The notes beneath the pieces are model-generated. The model worked only from the letters and a program-made list of their open reading frames with translations, was not told the DNA's origin and searched no databases. From Alloalcanivorax mobilis (lineage in GTDB: Bacteria; Pseudomonadota; Gammaproteobacteria; Pseudomonadales; Alcanivoracaceae), in the NCBI RefSeq assembly GCF_002864685.1, contig NZ_NMQZ01000003.1:124001-188000 (forward strand): 64,000 nt of DNA, read 5' to 3'. Below are positions 35,665 through 47,291 of the stretch, piece by piece (the first letter of the stretch is position 1; each line of letters starts with the position of its first letter). The translations under genes and the position numbers were made by a program.

Positions 35665-36591
35665 CTATGGCATATCGTCCACTTCTTCCTTGGTGGCGAC
35701 CAGGAAGTCGTCTTTGGAGACTTTAAACGTGAACAGCAGGTTGGCGACCACGTAGATGGACGAGTAGGTGCCGATAAAGATGCCCACCAGCAGCGCTTCG
35801 GAGAAGGCGCGCATCACTTCGCCGCCGAACAGGAACAGCGCCACCAGCACCAGCATGGTGGTGAACGAGGTGTTGATGGTGCGCGACAGGGTTTCGTTGA
35901 TGGCGCCGTTGATGATGGCGGTGGGGTCGGTTTCCCGGCTGTTGCGGAAGTTCTCGCGAATGCGGTCGGCGACCACAATGGAGTCGTTCAGCGAGTAACC
36001 GATCAGTGCCAGCACCGCCGCCAGCACGGTCAGGTCGAACGGCCACTGAAGCAGCGAAAACAACCCCAGAGTGATGATCACATCGTGGATCAGCGCCGAC
36101 ACGGTGGACACCGCGAACTTGTTGGTAAAGCGGAACCACACGTAGACCAGCATCAGCCCCAGTGCCATCAGCAGCGCCAGACCAGACTGATCGCGCAGTT
36201 CATCGCCCACCTGCGGCCCCACGAACTCCACTTTGAGCAGGCTGATATTGCCGATCTGCCCGGCGATCAGGTCGAACACCTGATGACCCACTTTATCGGC
36301 GTCGGCGTCCTCGCGGGGGGAAACGCGAATGCTCACCTCGCGGGCGGACCCGTAATACTGCACCACGGCGTCACCGAAGCCGTTACCGCTCAGCGCCTCA
36401 CGCACCTGGTCGGTGTCGATGTCCTGTTCGCCCTGCACCACCACGGTGGTGCCGCCGGTGAAATCCATGCCCAGGTTAAGACCCCGGGTCCCCAACAGAA
36501 TCAAGGAACCGACCACCAGGATGATCGACATGACGCCGAGAATCTTGCGCGGCGCCATGAAATTGACGTTCAAGGGGGCTTTATTGCTCAT
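35665..36591 (-). CDS. secF: Protein translocase subunit SecF
   Basis: It joins SecD and YajC to use the proton gradient to finish protein export through SecYEG. The 308-residue protein has the expected six hydrophobic segments, the LGMDFTGGTTVVV motif in the first periplasmic part, and GYSLNDSIVVADRIREN with NTSFTTMLVL in the membrane core. It follows secD by 7 bases on the minus strand. Confidence 0.96.
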   Translation of the reverse strand: MSNKAPLNVNFMAPRKILGVMSIILVVGSLILLGTRGLNLGMDFTGGTTVVVQGEQDIDTDQVREALSGNGFGDAVVQYYGSAREVSIRVSPREDADADKVGHQVFDLIAGQIGNISLLKVEFVGPQVGDELRDQSGLALLMALGLMLVYVWFRFTNKFAVSTVSALIHDVIITLGLFSLLQWPFDLTVLAAVLALIGYSLNDSIVVADRIRENFRNSRETDPTAIINGAINETLSRTINTSFTTMLVLVALFLFGGEVMRAFSEALLVGIFIGTYSSIYVVANLLFTFKVSKDDFLVATKEEVDDMP

Positions 36592-36598
36592 AAGCGCC

Positions 36599-38479
36599 TC
36601 AGATACTCAGTTTGGCCGGCGCGCGGGCGCCCCGGCCGTAGACCATTTCCACCATCGCGCGGGTGCCGATGATGGCGGTGAACATGGACGAGAGAATGCC
36701 GATGAACAAGGTGACCGCGAACCCCTGCACCGAGCCGGTACCGGCGGAGAACAGGATCACCGCCACGATCATGGTGGTGATGTTGGCATCGAGAATGGTG
36801 ACGAAGGCACGGCTGTAGCCTTCTTCGATGGCCTCCCGGGGCCGCATACCCCTACGGATATTCTCGCGGATGCGCTCATAGATCAGCACGTTGGCGTCCA
36901 CCGCCATGCCCACCGTCAGCACGATCCCGGCGATACCGGGCAGGGTCAGGGTGGCGCCGGGGATCAGCGACATCACGCCGACAATGATCACCAGGTTGCC
37001 GAGCAGAGCGATGTTGGCGAACAGCCCGAACAACTTGTACCAGACCAGCATGAACGCCAGCACCAGGGCCATGCCCAGCAGCATGGATTTGAGGCCCGCT
37101 TCGATGTTCTCCGCGCCCAGGCTCGGGCCCACGGTGCGTTCCTCGACGATGGTCACCGGCGCCGCCAGCGAGCCGGCGCGCAACAGCAGCGCCAGCTCCG
37201 AGGCTTCCGCCGGGCTGTCCAGCCCGGTGATCCGGAAGCGGCTGCCCAGGGTGTCCTGAATGGTGGCCACGTTGATCACGTAGCGGTCGGTGGTGCTGCG
37301 CGGCTCTTGCGTGCGTTTACCGTCTTTGTCCACCACCGAGGTCATCTCGGTCTTGGTCTCGATAAACAACACCGCCATCGGGTGGCCCACGTTCTTGCCG
37401 GTCACCCGTTGCATGCTACGCGCGCCGGTGGCGTCCAGGGACACGTTCACCTGCGGCTGCCCGGACTGCTGATCGAAGCCCATGCTGGCGTTGGTGACCT
37501 GATCGCCGGCGGCGATCTTGGCTTTTTCCAGCAACACCGGGCGGTTGTTCTGATCACGGAACGGGAAAATCTCGGTGCCCGGCGGCGCCACGCCGGTGGC
37601 GGCCCGTTCGGCGGAATAGTTGTCCGCCACCAGGCGGAATTCCAGGGTCGCGGTGCGGCCCAGAATGCGGCGTGCCTGGGCGGCGTCCTGCACGCCAGGC
37701 AGTTCCACTACGATGCGGTCGGCGCCCTGGCGCTGCACGATCGCCTCGGCCACCCCCAGTTCGTTAACCCGGTTGTTCAAGGCGGTGCGGTTCTGATCCA
37801 CCGCGTAGTCCTCGATTTCCTTGATGGCGGTGGGGTTGAGCGTGAGGTTGATCTCCGGACGGGCCTCCGGCTGACTCAGCTTGAACTCCGGCAGCGCGGT
37901 GCGCAGCGGCGCGCGCGCCGCGTCCGCGGCGACCTGATCGTCGAACTTCACGGTCAGAGTCTGATCGTCGATGATCACATCGCGGTAACGCACGCCGGCA
38001 TTCTTCAACGCCATCTTGGCCTGGCCAGACCAGGCGTCCATGCGCTGCTTGACCACCGTGTCCATGTCCACTTGCAAAAGAAAGTGCACGCCGCCGCGCA
38101 GGTCCAGACCCAGGTTCATTGGTGAGGCCCCGAGGGCACGCAACCAGCCTGGCGTGGTGGGTGCCAGGTTCAGCGCCACGATGTACTGATCGCCCAGGGT
38201 CTTGGAGAGCAACGCTCTGGCCCGCAACTGCTGGTCGGTGTTGTCCATGCGGATCAACCACGAGCTGTTCACCGCCTCGCCGTCACCGTGGTTCAACCCG
38301 GCCTGATCCAGCGTACTGCGAATTTTCTCGCGGGTGCCGGTGGACACTTCGTCGCCGGCGTCGGCGGCACTGACCTGAACGGCCGGTACGTCCGGATAGA
38401 TATTGGGCAGGGCGTACAGGCCGCAAAGCACCAGCACGGCCAGGAGCAGGAAAAATTTCCAGCGCGGATAGCGGGTCAT
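36599..38479 (-). CDS. secD: Protein translocase subunit SecD
   Basis: It is the large subunit of the SecDF export motor, with a periplasmic head that binds emerging protein. The 626-residue protein begins with a membrane anchor, has LGLDLRGGVHFLL (D1 motif, about 122-134), VELPGVQD, and the C-terminal membrane domain with GMAVDANVLIYERIRE and DANITTMI. Length is normal for the family. It lies between yajC and secF. Confidence 0.96.
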   Translation of the reverse strand: MTRYPRWKFFLLLAVLVLCGLYALPNIYPDVPAVQVSAADAGDEVSTGTREKIRSTLDQAGLNHGDGEAVNSSWLIRMDNTDQQLRARALLSKTLGDQYIVALNLAPTTPGWLRALGASPMNLGLDLRGGVHFLLQVDMDTVVKQRMDAWSGQAKMALKNAGVRYRDVIIDDQTLTVKFDDQVAADAARAPLRTALPEFKLSQPEARPEINLTLNPTAIKEIEDYAVDQNRTALNNRVNELGVAEAIVQRQGADRIVVELPGVQDAAQARRILGRTATLEFRLVADNYSAERAATGVAPPGTEIFPFRDQNNRPVLLEKAKIAAGDQVTNASMGFDQQSGQPQVNVSLDATGARSMQRVTGKNVGHPMAVLFIETKTEMTSVVDKDGKRTQEPRSTTDRYVINVATIQDTLGSRFRITGLDSPAEASELALLLRAGSLAAPVTIVEERTVGPSLGAENIEAGLKSMLLGMALVLAFMLVWYKLFGLFANIALLGNLVIIVGVMSLIPGATLTLPGIAGIVLTVGMAVDANVLIYERIRENIRRGMRPREAIEEGYSRAFVTILDANITTMIVAVILFSAGTGSVQGFAVTLFIGILSSMFTAIIGTRAMVEMVYGRGARAPAKLSI

Positions 38480-38560
38480 ATCGATGTTCCGGTTCAGCCG
38501 GTAAATTGCCGGCCCGCAGGGCCGGAGCCGCCCGGTCGCGCCGGACCGGGCGCGCGTGTT

Positions 38561-38896
38561 TTATATGTTCTTAATGGTGCCTTTGGGCAACGTGGCCTGG
38601 ACACTCTGTTTCTGCAGCTTGATCTCGAGGTTATTGCTGATTTCCACCACCACGAAATCGTCGGTGACCTTGACGATCTTGCCCAGGATGCCGCCACTGG
38701 TGACCACTTCGTCACCCTTGTTCAGGCTTTTGACCAGATTTTTATGCTCTTTGGCGCGTTTTTGCTGGGGACGGATGAGAAAGAAGTAAAACACCACCAT
38801 CATCACCACCAGCATGATCAGTTCCACGCCACCGGGTGCTCCGCCAGGAGCGGCGCCGCCAGTCTGTGCATAGGCAGGTGAGATCAACCAGTTCAT
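38561..38896 (-). CDS. yajC: Sec translocase accessory protein YajC
   Basis: This is a single-pass inner-membrane protein that associates with SecDF. It is 111 residues with one hydrophobic helix (LIMLVVMMVVFYFFLI) and then the family motif RPQQKRAKEHKNL and a small domain with GDEVVTSGGILGKI. It sits in the standard tgt-yajC-secD order, 77 bases after tgt. Confidence 0.95.
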   Translation of the reverse strand: MNWLISPAYAQTGGAAPGGAPGGVELIMLVVMMVVFYFFLIRPQQKRAKEHKNLVKSLNKGDEVVTSGGILGKIVKVTDDFVVVEISNNLEIKLQKQSVQATLPKGTIKNI

Positions 38897-38973
38897 TATG
38901 TCACTCCAGGTCTTTTAAGCAGTAAGCGTGAGCGACCACCGGCGAGCTCGCCGGCCAATGCCGTTCACGGTGT

Positions 38974-40211
<1,238 letters not shown>

Positions 40212-41232
40212 CTTTCAATAAACATCGCATCCCCATAACTGAAGAAACGGTAGCGTTCGTCGATGGCGGCCTGGTAGGCGGCCATGACGCGGTCGCGGCC
40301 GGCGAAGGCGCTGATCAGCATCAACAGGGTGGATCGGGGCAGGTGGAAGTTGGTGACCAGCGCATCGATCTGGCGGAACTGGTAGCCGGGGTAAATAAAG
40401 ATGTCGGTTTCGCCCTCGCCGGCCTGCAAGGCGCCGGCGCCGCTGGCGGCTTCCAGAGCACGCAGGGCGGTGGTGCCCACCGCCACCACGCGGGCGTCAC
40501 GGGCGCGGGCGGCCGCCACCTGAGCGGCCAGGGCCTCGCTGATGCGGTAGCGCTCGCTGTGCATATGGTGATCCTGCACTGTCTCCACGCGCACCGGCTG
40601 GAAGGTGCCCGCGCCCACGTGAAGGGTCACGAAGCCGATCTCCACGCCCAGCCCGGCCAGTTGTTCCAGCATCGGCGCATCGAAATGCAGCCCGGCGGTG
40701 GGCGCCGCCACCGCGCCGGGCTCGCGGGCGTAGACGGTCTGGTAGCGTTCCAGGTCAGCGCTTTCGTCGGGGCGGTCGATATAGGGGGGCAGCGGCACAT
40801 GGCCGATGCGTTCCAACGCCGAGAGCGCGTCGGCGCAGCCGCTGAAACCAAGGTGGAACAGCTCGCCCTGGCGGCCATGCACGCGGGCCGCGATGCCCTC
40901 CTGAAAGACCAGCCCGGTGCCCGGCTTAGGCGATTTGGAAGAGCGCACGTGGGCCAGCGCCTCCTGGCCACCCAGCAATCGCTCGACCAACACCTCCACC
41001 CGGCCACCACTGTCTTTGTGGCCGAACAGCCGCGCCGGGATCACGCGGGTGTCGTTGAACACCAGCAAATCACCGGGGCGCAGATAACCGGCCAGATCAG
41101 GGAAACGGCGATGGGCCAGCCCCTCGCCGGTGAGGGCCAGCAGGCGGGCGTCACGCCGGTGTTGCGGCGGGTGCCGGGCAATCAGCTCGTCGGGCAGGTC
41201 GAAGTCGAAATCGGAAACGTTCATGGCGGGAC

Positions 41233-41724
41233 CTAAGCGGCGCCCTTGGCGGCACGCTTAGCGCGCGCGCCCTTCGGCAACACCACGGTGGCGGTGAGCG
41301 AGAGCCGGTCGTGCAGGGTTTGGTGAGGATGCACCAGCACCACCAGATAACCGGCGCCGAGCAACAGCCAGGACAGACCGGCGGCGAAAAAGCGCACCAG
41401 GGTCTGCCAGAGCCGTATCGGCCCGCCTCGGTAGTCGCGCACCTGCAGGCGCCAGGCGCGCATGCCCAGGGTCTGGCCACCGTGGGTCCAGAACCAGGCG
41501 TAAAAAGCCCAGGTCTCGATTACCAGCAAAGGGAACAGTATGCCCTGCAACACCGCCGTGGGGGCGGCGGTGACATTGACGCCCTCTTCGGGCAGGCCGG
41601 TGTGGTTATAGATGATCACGAAGATGCCGGCGGTGATGAACCACAACGCCGCCACCAGAAAGCCGTCGTAAACCAGGGCCATAAAGCGTTTGAGCAAACC
41701 GGCGGGTTTGGCGTCTTCAATCAT
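41233..41724 (-). CDS. RDD-family membrane protein
   Basis: The 163-residue protein has the RDD core: a first helix beginning [17 protein letters not shown] with Arg and Asp, a middle helix and a third near [15 protein letters not shown]. Functions in this family include sodium/proton exchange and unknown transport. The C-terminal tail is strongly basic. It starts upstream of queA with 8 bases between, so it may be co-transcribed. Confidence 0.8.
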   Translation of the reverse strand: MIEDAKPAGLLKRFMALVYDGFLVAALWFITAGIFVIIYNHTGLPEEGVNVTAAPTAVLQGILFPLLVIETWAFYAWFWTHGGQTLGMRAWRLQVRDYRGGPIRLWQTLVRFFAAGLSWLLLGAGYLVVLVHPHQTLHDRLSLTATVVLPKGARAKRAAKGAA

Positions 41725-41773
41725 GGGGGCTCCGGCGGGCGGACCAGCGTCTGGCGACGAACGGATACGGAAT

Positions 41774-41799
41774 AAAAAGCCCGCGTGTAACGGGGGCTT
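41774..41799 (-). terminator. Intrinsic terminator reading leftwards, upstream of the RDD gene
   Basis: On the minus strand AAGCCCCCG, a short loop and CGCGGGCTT are followed by TTTTTATT, a good intrinsic terminator. It would stop transcription from the TetR side before the RDD-queA operon. The remaining 298 bases between the RDD start and the TetR end show no gene. Confidence 0.55.
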
Positions 41800-42022
41800 C
41801 GTTTCATGCTGGGTAGCAGAGCGGGACTTGGCCCAATGCGCGAGTGTAGCAGAAACCGATTCAAAACCGCCAATGATCCGCCACCGGGCGCCTCTTCCCC
41901 AGACCCACTTCTGGCGAACTTTCTGTCGTGATCAATCCAAAGACCGTGCCTATGCCGGAGCTGGGTTTCACCGAGGCGCTAATGCTCCCGGGGGCCTGAC
42001 GTTAGAGCCATAGGGGCGCCGA

Positions 42023-42652
42023 TCAACCGTATTCAGTCCGCACATCGTGCCGGCGCTCCTTTAGCACCGCGTCGCGGATCATGCGCCAGACAAAATCACC
42101 TATCTCCTCTAGCGTGTAGCGACCATCGTCGCTAAACCAGGTGGCTACCCAGTTGAGCGCACCGAGGCCTATAAGCCGCAGCAAATCCAGATCCACTTCC
42201 TTTCGAATTACCCCTTTCTCCGCCAGTGACTTGAGCATAGTCGCCCAGAGGGACTCATAACGGTCGCGCAACTTGATCATCTCCTTACGTGCTTCGCCGC
42301 GCAGAGAACGCCACTCAAACAACAGTACATAGACCATGTCCGAGCCGCTGACCAGCATCTGAAGGTGCGCATTGATGCCTCTACGCAACTGCTCCACGGG
42401 TTCCGCCGCACCGGCCACGGCTTCGGAGACAGCAGTCGAGGTTTGCTCCAAACCAAGGCGCATCAGATCAACAAGAATATCCTCCTTGGCCTGATACCGG
42501 TAATGAAGGCTGCCGGGCAGCAAATTACACGCTTTTGCGATTTCTTTCACCGTGGTCCGGTCATAGCCCTGCTCACGAAACAGTCGAGCGGCGGATGTCA
42601 ATACAAACTGACGATCAGACCGGGCCGGACCGGCCGGGCGCTTTTTTTTCAT
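42023..42652 (-). CDS. TetR-family transcriptional regulator
   Basis: The 209-residue protein has a typical N-terminal helix-turn-helix (SAARLFREQGYDRTTVKEIAK, then NLLPGSLHYRY) and a variable C-terminal ligand domain. CGGAGGAGA precedes the ATG at 42652. It lies downstream of the CYP153 operon on the same strand, separated by 239 bases, and may regulate the neighbouring fatty-acid or hydrocarbon genes. Ligand and target are unknown. Confidence 0.88.
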   Translation of the reverse strand: MKKKRPAGPARSDRQFVLTSAARLFREQGYDRTTVKEIAKACNLLPGSLHYRYQAKEDILVDLMRLGLEQTSTAVSEAVAGAAEPVEQLRRGINAHLQMLVSGSDMVYVLLFEWRSLRGEARKEMIKLRDRYESLWATMLKSLAEKGVIRKEVDLDLLRLIGLGALNWVATWFSDDGRYTLEEIGDFVWRMIRDAVLKERRHDVRTEYG

Positions 42653-42891
42653 GGTTTTCTCCTCCGGCCTCGGGGTACGGCGCGAATCCGAATTGCGAGA
42701 GTCCATTGCCTGCGTCAGACCGACGACTCCCCCGTAATGGCTCGTCACGCCGAAGATCCGCGCGGCCCCGCTGATTTTCTCACAAGTCATCGGCTAAGCA
42801 CCACCGGCCTTGGTCAGCTGGCCAGGGAAGGGGTCCGGGCCGTGTACGGTCTGCGTCGCACCGAATGCCGGTGCTGCTTCGGTATCATGCC

Positions 42892-44124
42892 TTATACCAA
42901 CGATTTCAATTCGGTGCTCGGATCTTTCAATGCTTCAACATCGACGTCCTTGCCTTGATATACAAGCTTCTTCCCGACCATGAAGGCCATGGGCAGATTT
43001 ACCGCGTCAACGGCCACCAGCCGGCTTCCGCGTAAATAGAATACCACAAACGCTTCATCCGAGGGATCGCCGCGAACCACCCGCTGATCGTGGTTTTGAG
43101 ATAACCCCACCATTTGTAAGCGTACGTTAAACTGGTTCGACCAGAACCACGGCACGCTTTTGTAGGGCACGCGCTCACCCATAAGCGTCGCGGCCGCCGT
43201 ACGAGCCTGATCGACGGCATTCGCCACGGACTCAAGTCGTTGCATCTTTTCAAATAACAGATTCCGGTGGCGGGTACAGTCGCCGATCGCCAGGACAGCG
43301 GGATCCGCGGTACGAGTAAACTCGTCAACGACAATACCGTCATCACAGGGCAAGCCCGCGGCCTCGGCCAGAGCGGTTTCCGGAAGAACACCGATGGAAA
43401 CAAGCACGATATCGGCCGGCACGATACCGCCGTTCGCCAATCTCACGCCAGTCACACAACCTTGCTCTCCCGCTTCGAAGCCGGTAACCGCCGTGTTCAA
43501 ACGTACATCCACGCCGGCGTCAGTATGCTTGGCGTAAAAGAATGCGGACATCTCCGGCCCAGTAACCCGTTGCATAAGCCGATCAGCGGCTTCCAGTACG
43601 GTGACATCGACGCCGCTCTTGTTTGCGCTGGCGGCGACCTCGAGACCGATATAGCCGCCACCCACGATGACCAAACGTTTCCCCGCAACTAATTGTTCAC
43701 GCAAGTTATCCGCATCGGCTATATCATGCAGATAGTGAATGCCTTTCAAGTCCGCTCCTGGCGCATTCAAACGCCGAACACGCGATCCCGTGGCCAGGAC
43801 AAGTTGATCGTATTTCAAGGTGCTCTGGTCCGACAACCGGATGATTTTGTTGTTTCGATCGATTTGCACGACTCGCACACCGAGCCGCAACTGATGACCC
43901 GCGTTTTCATATATTGAGCTTGGCTTCAAATACAGTGAACCCTGATCAACTTCGCCTGTCAGGTAATTCTTGGACAGAGGCGGGCGCTGATAGGGTGGGT
44001 GGGGCTCTTCGCCCACCAGAATCACTTTATGCTGATATTTCTTTTGCAACAGTGTTGTCAAAAGCGCTCCCGCCGCGTGCCCGCCGCCAACGATGACCGT
44101 CGTTTGTTTCTGATTGTTCGTCAT
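42892..44124 (-). CDS. FAD-dependent ferredoxin reductase of the P450 system
   Basis: It moves electrons from NAD(P)H to the 2Fe-2S ferredoxin at 47292. The 410-residue protein has an FAD site VIVGGGHAAGAL at the N-terminus, LATGSRVRRL, an NAD site VIVGGGYIGLEVA (about 150), AIGDCTRH and a C-terminal reductase domain with VPWFWSNQFNVRLQMVGL. This is the putidaredoxin reductase/AhpH family. The start at 44124 is better aligned with the FAD motif than a frame from 44199. It is the last gene of the CYP153 operon. Confidence 0.92.
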   Translation of the reverse strand: MTNNQKQTTVIVGGGHAAGALLTTLLQKKYQHKVILVGEEPHPPYQRPPLSKNYLTGEVDQGSLYLKPSSIYENAGHQLRLGVRVVQIDRNNKIIRLSDQSTLKYDQLVLATGSRVRRLNAPGADLKGIHYLHDIADADNLREQLVAGKRLVIVGGGYIGLEVAASANKSGVDVTVLEAADRLMQRVTGPEMSAFFYAKHTDAGVDVRLNTAVTGFEAGEQGCVTGVRLANGGIVPADIVLVSIGVLPETALAEAAGLPCDDGIVVDEFTRTADPAVLAIGDCTRHRNLLFEKMQRLESVANAVDQARTAAATLMGERVPYKSVPWFWSNQFNVRLQMVGLSQNHDQRVVRGDPSDEAFVVFYLRGSRLVAVDAVNLPMAFMVGKKLVYQGKDVDVEALKDPSTELKSLV

Positions 44125-44199
44125 AGCCTGTCTCTTTTCTACTGTGCCTTGGGGTCCGATTTCACGATTACAAACGCCATGGGGACGAGCTCGCCGCAC

Positions 44200-45849
44200 T
44201 CAATACCGCGATCGGCCGCGGAAAACCTTGAAATCCTCGAGAATCATCTCGGCCCCCTTCTCGCCAATCATGGTCGCCGGCTGATGAGTATTTCCGCCCA
44301 CCAGGGTCGGCATAACGGAAGCATCAACCACCCGCAGGCACCGGAGGCCATGCACGCGCAGTCGGGGATCGACCACCGCCATTGGATCCAATCCCATCTT
44401 ACAGGTACCTACAGGGTGATAGGCCGACTCGCCGCTATGCCTCACCCATGTGGCGAGGTCTTCGTCACTGCGCAGCGTCGGTCCCGGCGATATCTCGACC
44501 TCGTGGTGAGGCGTGAAAGCCGGCTGCTCCAGAATCCTGCGTACTAAACGCACCCCCCGAACGAGTCTCTCGACGTCGGTGGGCTCAGCCATATAATTGG
44601 GGTCTATCAGCGGTGCCGCGAATGGGTCGGCACTGTGCAGACCGACGTGGCCGCGCGACAAAGGCCGGAGCCCATAAATCATTACGATGTAACCATAACC
44701 GCTCATCGCGGTCTTCATGTCCCGCCCGTGATCAGCGTACAACATCGGCCCGAAATGCAGTTGCAAGTCGGGGATCGGCTCCTCCGCGCGGGAACGAATA
44801 AACCCACCGGCCTCGGCGCCGTTACTCGACAGTACACCGCGGCGACCGCTCAGATACTGCAGCAGGGCCCGAAGGCCCTTGAACCAGTAGCTCGGATGCA
44901 TGGAAATGCTCTGGCGGTCGCGCGCTCTGACACGCACGAACACGTCGATGTGATCCTGCAGATTCCGTCCGACGCCCTCCAGCTCATGACGCAGTTCAAT
45001 CCCGTGCCGGGACAGTTCACCGCGCGGTCCAATTCCGGAAAGCATCAGCAGCTGCGGAGAGTTAAACGCGCCGCCGCAGAGTACAACTTCGCGCCGGGCA
45101 CGGACCTGAGCCAGCCCCTTCGCGCTCCGATATTCGACACCGGTGGCACGGCCGCCCTGGAGCAACACACGCGTGACGTGCGCTCCGCTGCGGACAGTCA
45201 GGTTGGACCGAAACGCCGCGGGTTCGAGATAGGCACGCGCATTGCTACAGCGCGTGCCGTCCTTCTGATAAACATAGTAGTAGCCCACGCCTTCCTGTTC
45301 ACGGCCGTTGAAGTCCGGGTTGCGCCGGTGGCCCGCCTGCATCGCCGCCTTGACGAACGCCGTGCTCAGCGGGTTGGTATAGCGGCGCTCGGTAATATTA
45401 AGCGGACCACCCCGACCATGAAACGCCGTTTCAAGAGCCGCCAGCTCCGGCTCGAAATGTTCGGATCTTCGGAAGTAAGGCAACACATCGGCATACGACC
45501 ACCCTTCGCAACCGAGCCGTGCCCACTCGTCGTAGTCCCGGGCATGTCCGCGAATGTAGACCTGCGCGTTCATGCCGCTGGACCCGCCGACCATCTTACC
45601 CCGCGGCTGATACAAGGCACGGCCATACATGTGCTGTTGCGGCTCGGTATTGAACTGCCAGTTGACGCGACGACTGAAAATCAGCTGCAGAAAGCCCAAA
45701 GGCATATTCACGAACGGATTGCGGCGGCTCTCCGGACCGGCCTCAAGCAACAGCACCGAATGGCGGCCGCATTCGGATAGACGGTTGGCGACGACGCATC
45801 CGGCCGAGCCCGCCCCAACCACGACATAATCGAACTGTTCGGGTGACAT
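44200..45849 (-). CDS. GMC-family FAD alcohol dehydrogenase
   Basis: It oxidises the alkanol from CYP153 to the aldehyde. The 549-residue protein has VVVGAGSAGCVVANRL at the N-terminus, the GMC signature GGSSGMNAQVYIRG, and the catalytic His in HPVGTCKMG with the C-terminal VVDASVMPTLVGGNT. It is AlkJ-like by context. The ATG at 45849 is preferred; a TTG start at 45870 overlapping the P450 stop is possible. Confidence 0.92.
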   Translation of the reverse strand: MSPEQFDYVVVGAGSAGCVVANRLSECGRHSVLLLEAGPESRRNPFVNMPLGFLQLIFSRRVNWQFNTEPQQHMYGRALYQPRGKMVGGSSGMNAQVYIRGHARDYDEWARLGCEGWSYADVLPYFRRSEHFEPELAALETAFHGRGGPLNITERRYTNPLSTAFVKAAMQAGHRRNPDFNGREQEGVGYYYVYQKDGTRCSNARAYLEPAAFRSNLTVRSGAHVTRVLLQGGRATGVEYRSAKGLAQVRARREVVLCGGAFNSPQLLMLSGIGPRGELSRHGIELRHELEGVGRNLQDHIDVFVRVRARDRQSISMHPSYWFKGLRALLQYLSGRRGVLSSNGAEAGGFIRSRAEEPIPDLQLHFGPMLYADHGRDMKTAMSGYGYIVMIYGLRPLSRGHVGLHSADPFAAPLIDPNYMAEPTDVERLVRGVRLVRRILEQPAFTPHHEVEISPGPTLRSDEDLATWVRHSGESAYHPVGTCKMGLDPMAVVDPRLRVHGLRCLRVVDASVMPTLVGGNTHQPATMIGEKGAEMILEDFKVFRGRSRY

Positions 45850-45866
45850 CGGCTCCGGACGTAAAT

Positions 45867-47279
45867 TCAATTTTTTGCGGTCAACTTGACCATTAGCTTG
45901 GAATAGCCCCGCACAAAGTTGGACTGCACACGCTCGGGCTCACCCACGACCTCTATGTTATCAAAGCGCTTGAGTAACTCTTCCCACAAAACCCGCAATT
46001 GCAACTCAGCCAGACGGTTGCCCATGCAACGGTGAATGCCGTAGCCAAAGGAAATATGATTGCGCGCGTCCTTGCGATCAATAATAAGCTGGTCGGGATT
46101 TTCGAACTTTCGTTCGTCCCTATTACCCGAGGCATACCACATCAACACGCGGTCCCCTTTCTTAATGGTCTGACCACGCAGCTCCACGTCCTGCGTGGCA
46201 ACCCGGCGCATGTGCGCGAGTGGAGTTTGCCAGCGGATAATTTCCGAAACCATGTTCGGAATCAATTCCGGGTTTTTTTTCAGCTTGATGAATTCCTCGG
46301 GGAACTGATTCAGGGCCAGCACACCGCCGCTCATGGAGTTGCGGGTAGTGTCATTGCCGCCAACAATCAGCAGCGCCAGGTTGCCGATAAACTCCATCGG
46401 ACGGTTGATCAAATCCCGGGTATCCTCGTTACTCTGTAGCATGCTGATCAAGTCGAAACCCGGAGGCTCGCCAGCCTTGCGTCGTGCCTCCTTGTCTCGC
46501 CAAAGCCTCGAGAATGACCAGGCCATGTCCGCGGCATCGTCAAACATGATGTCTTCGTCGGTAAACTCGCCACCAGTCGCCGAAGATGCTCCGGACAGTC
46601 GGTCCGACCAATCAACCAGCTTGTGACGCTGCTCGTAAGGGAAATCCAGCAACGTCGCCAACATGCGCCCTGTTAACTCCTTGGACACTGTCGGCACCCA
46701 GTTGAAAACTTTGTCCAGGGGCAGGCTGTCGAGCACCTCGGCGGCGCGCTCCCGGATCAACCCCTCCATTTCCTTGAGATTCTGGGGCGCCACTACACCT
46801 TGGACCGCCCGGCGTTGCACGTCATGTTTTGGCGGATCCATGGCGATAAACATTTCCACCGACAACCCTTCCGGAGGATCACCCAGAATAATCTGTGGCT
46901 CGGAGGAAAAGAGCTCGTGATTCTTATCGACGAACAAAATGTCTTCATAGCGTGTCACCGACCAGAATGGCCCGAACTGGCTGCTTTTCTGGAAGTGCAC
47001 CGGTGCCTCATCACGTAACCGCTTGAAATAGGCACCCCACTGATCTTGCCGATACAGAAAAGGGTTGCTGGTATCAATATCCTCAAGTGCCAGGGTATTA
47101 ACGTCAGGCACGGGCTGTTCGAGAAACTTGACCTGTGGGCGTGTTGACCCCAGTGCCTTTTTCTTCGCTTTCATCAGAGATTTGAGTGCCTTGATCTGTA
47201 AGTGCATAGGCACCAATCTCGATGTGGCATTAATCATCTTTGTTTGCATGGCATCGTTCGTGCCTGACTTGGTTGACAT
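45867..47279 (-). CDS. CYP153-family cytochrome P450 alkane hydroxylase
   Basis: It hydroxylates medium-chain n-alkanes, usually at the terminal carbon. The 470-residue soluble P450 shows the I-helix GGNDTTRNS, the K-helix Glu-x-x-Arg in SEIIRWQT, and the haem ligand Cys418 in FGYGIHRCMGNRLAE. The N-terminal VPDVNTLALEDIDTSNPFLY is typical of CYP153. It lies between its ferredoxin and the GMC dehydrogenase, the arrangement known from Alcanivorax. A decayed copy of its C-terminus lies at 62.5-62.7 kb. Base composition here is lower in GC than the flanks, a possible sign of transfer. Confidence 0.95.
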   Translation of the reverse strand: MSTKSGTNDAMQTKMINATSRLVPMHLQIKALKSLMKAKKKALGSTRPQVKFLEQPVPDVNTLALEDIDTSNPFLYRQDQWGAYFKRLRDEAPVHFQKSSQFGPFWSVTRYEDILFVDKNHELFSSEPQIILGDPPEGLSVEMFIAMDPPKHDVQRRAVQGVVAPQNLKEMEGLIRERAAEVLDSLPLDKVFNWVPTVSKELTGRMLATLLDFPYEQRHKLVDWSDRLSGASSATGGEFTDEDIMFDDAADMAWSFSRLWRDKEARRKAGEPPGFDLISMLQSNEDTRDLINRPMEFIGNLALLIVGGNDTTRNSMSGGVLALNQFPEEFIKLKKNPELIPNMVSEIIRWQTPLAHMRRVATQDVELRGQTIKKGDRVLMWYASGNRDERKFENPDQLIIDRKDARNHISFGYGIHRCMGNRLAELQLRVLWEELLKRFDNIEVVGEPERVQSNFVRGYSKLMVKLTAKN

Positions 47280-47291
47280 GGGGACCTCCCG

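Noticed and set aside
36413-38125. Long plus-strand open frame of 570 codons opposite secD-secF
   Set aside because: It is fully antisense to secD and secF, is rich in His, Gln and Arg as expected for the complement of GC-rich codons, and has no recognisable domain.
41800-42022. A possible tRNA in the RDD-TetR spacer (GTAGCAGAGCGGG and TTCAAAA look tRNA-like)
   Set aside because: No acceptor stem, anticodon stem or CCA-like end could be paired by eye.
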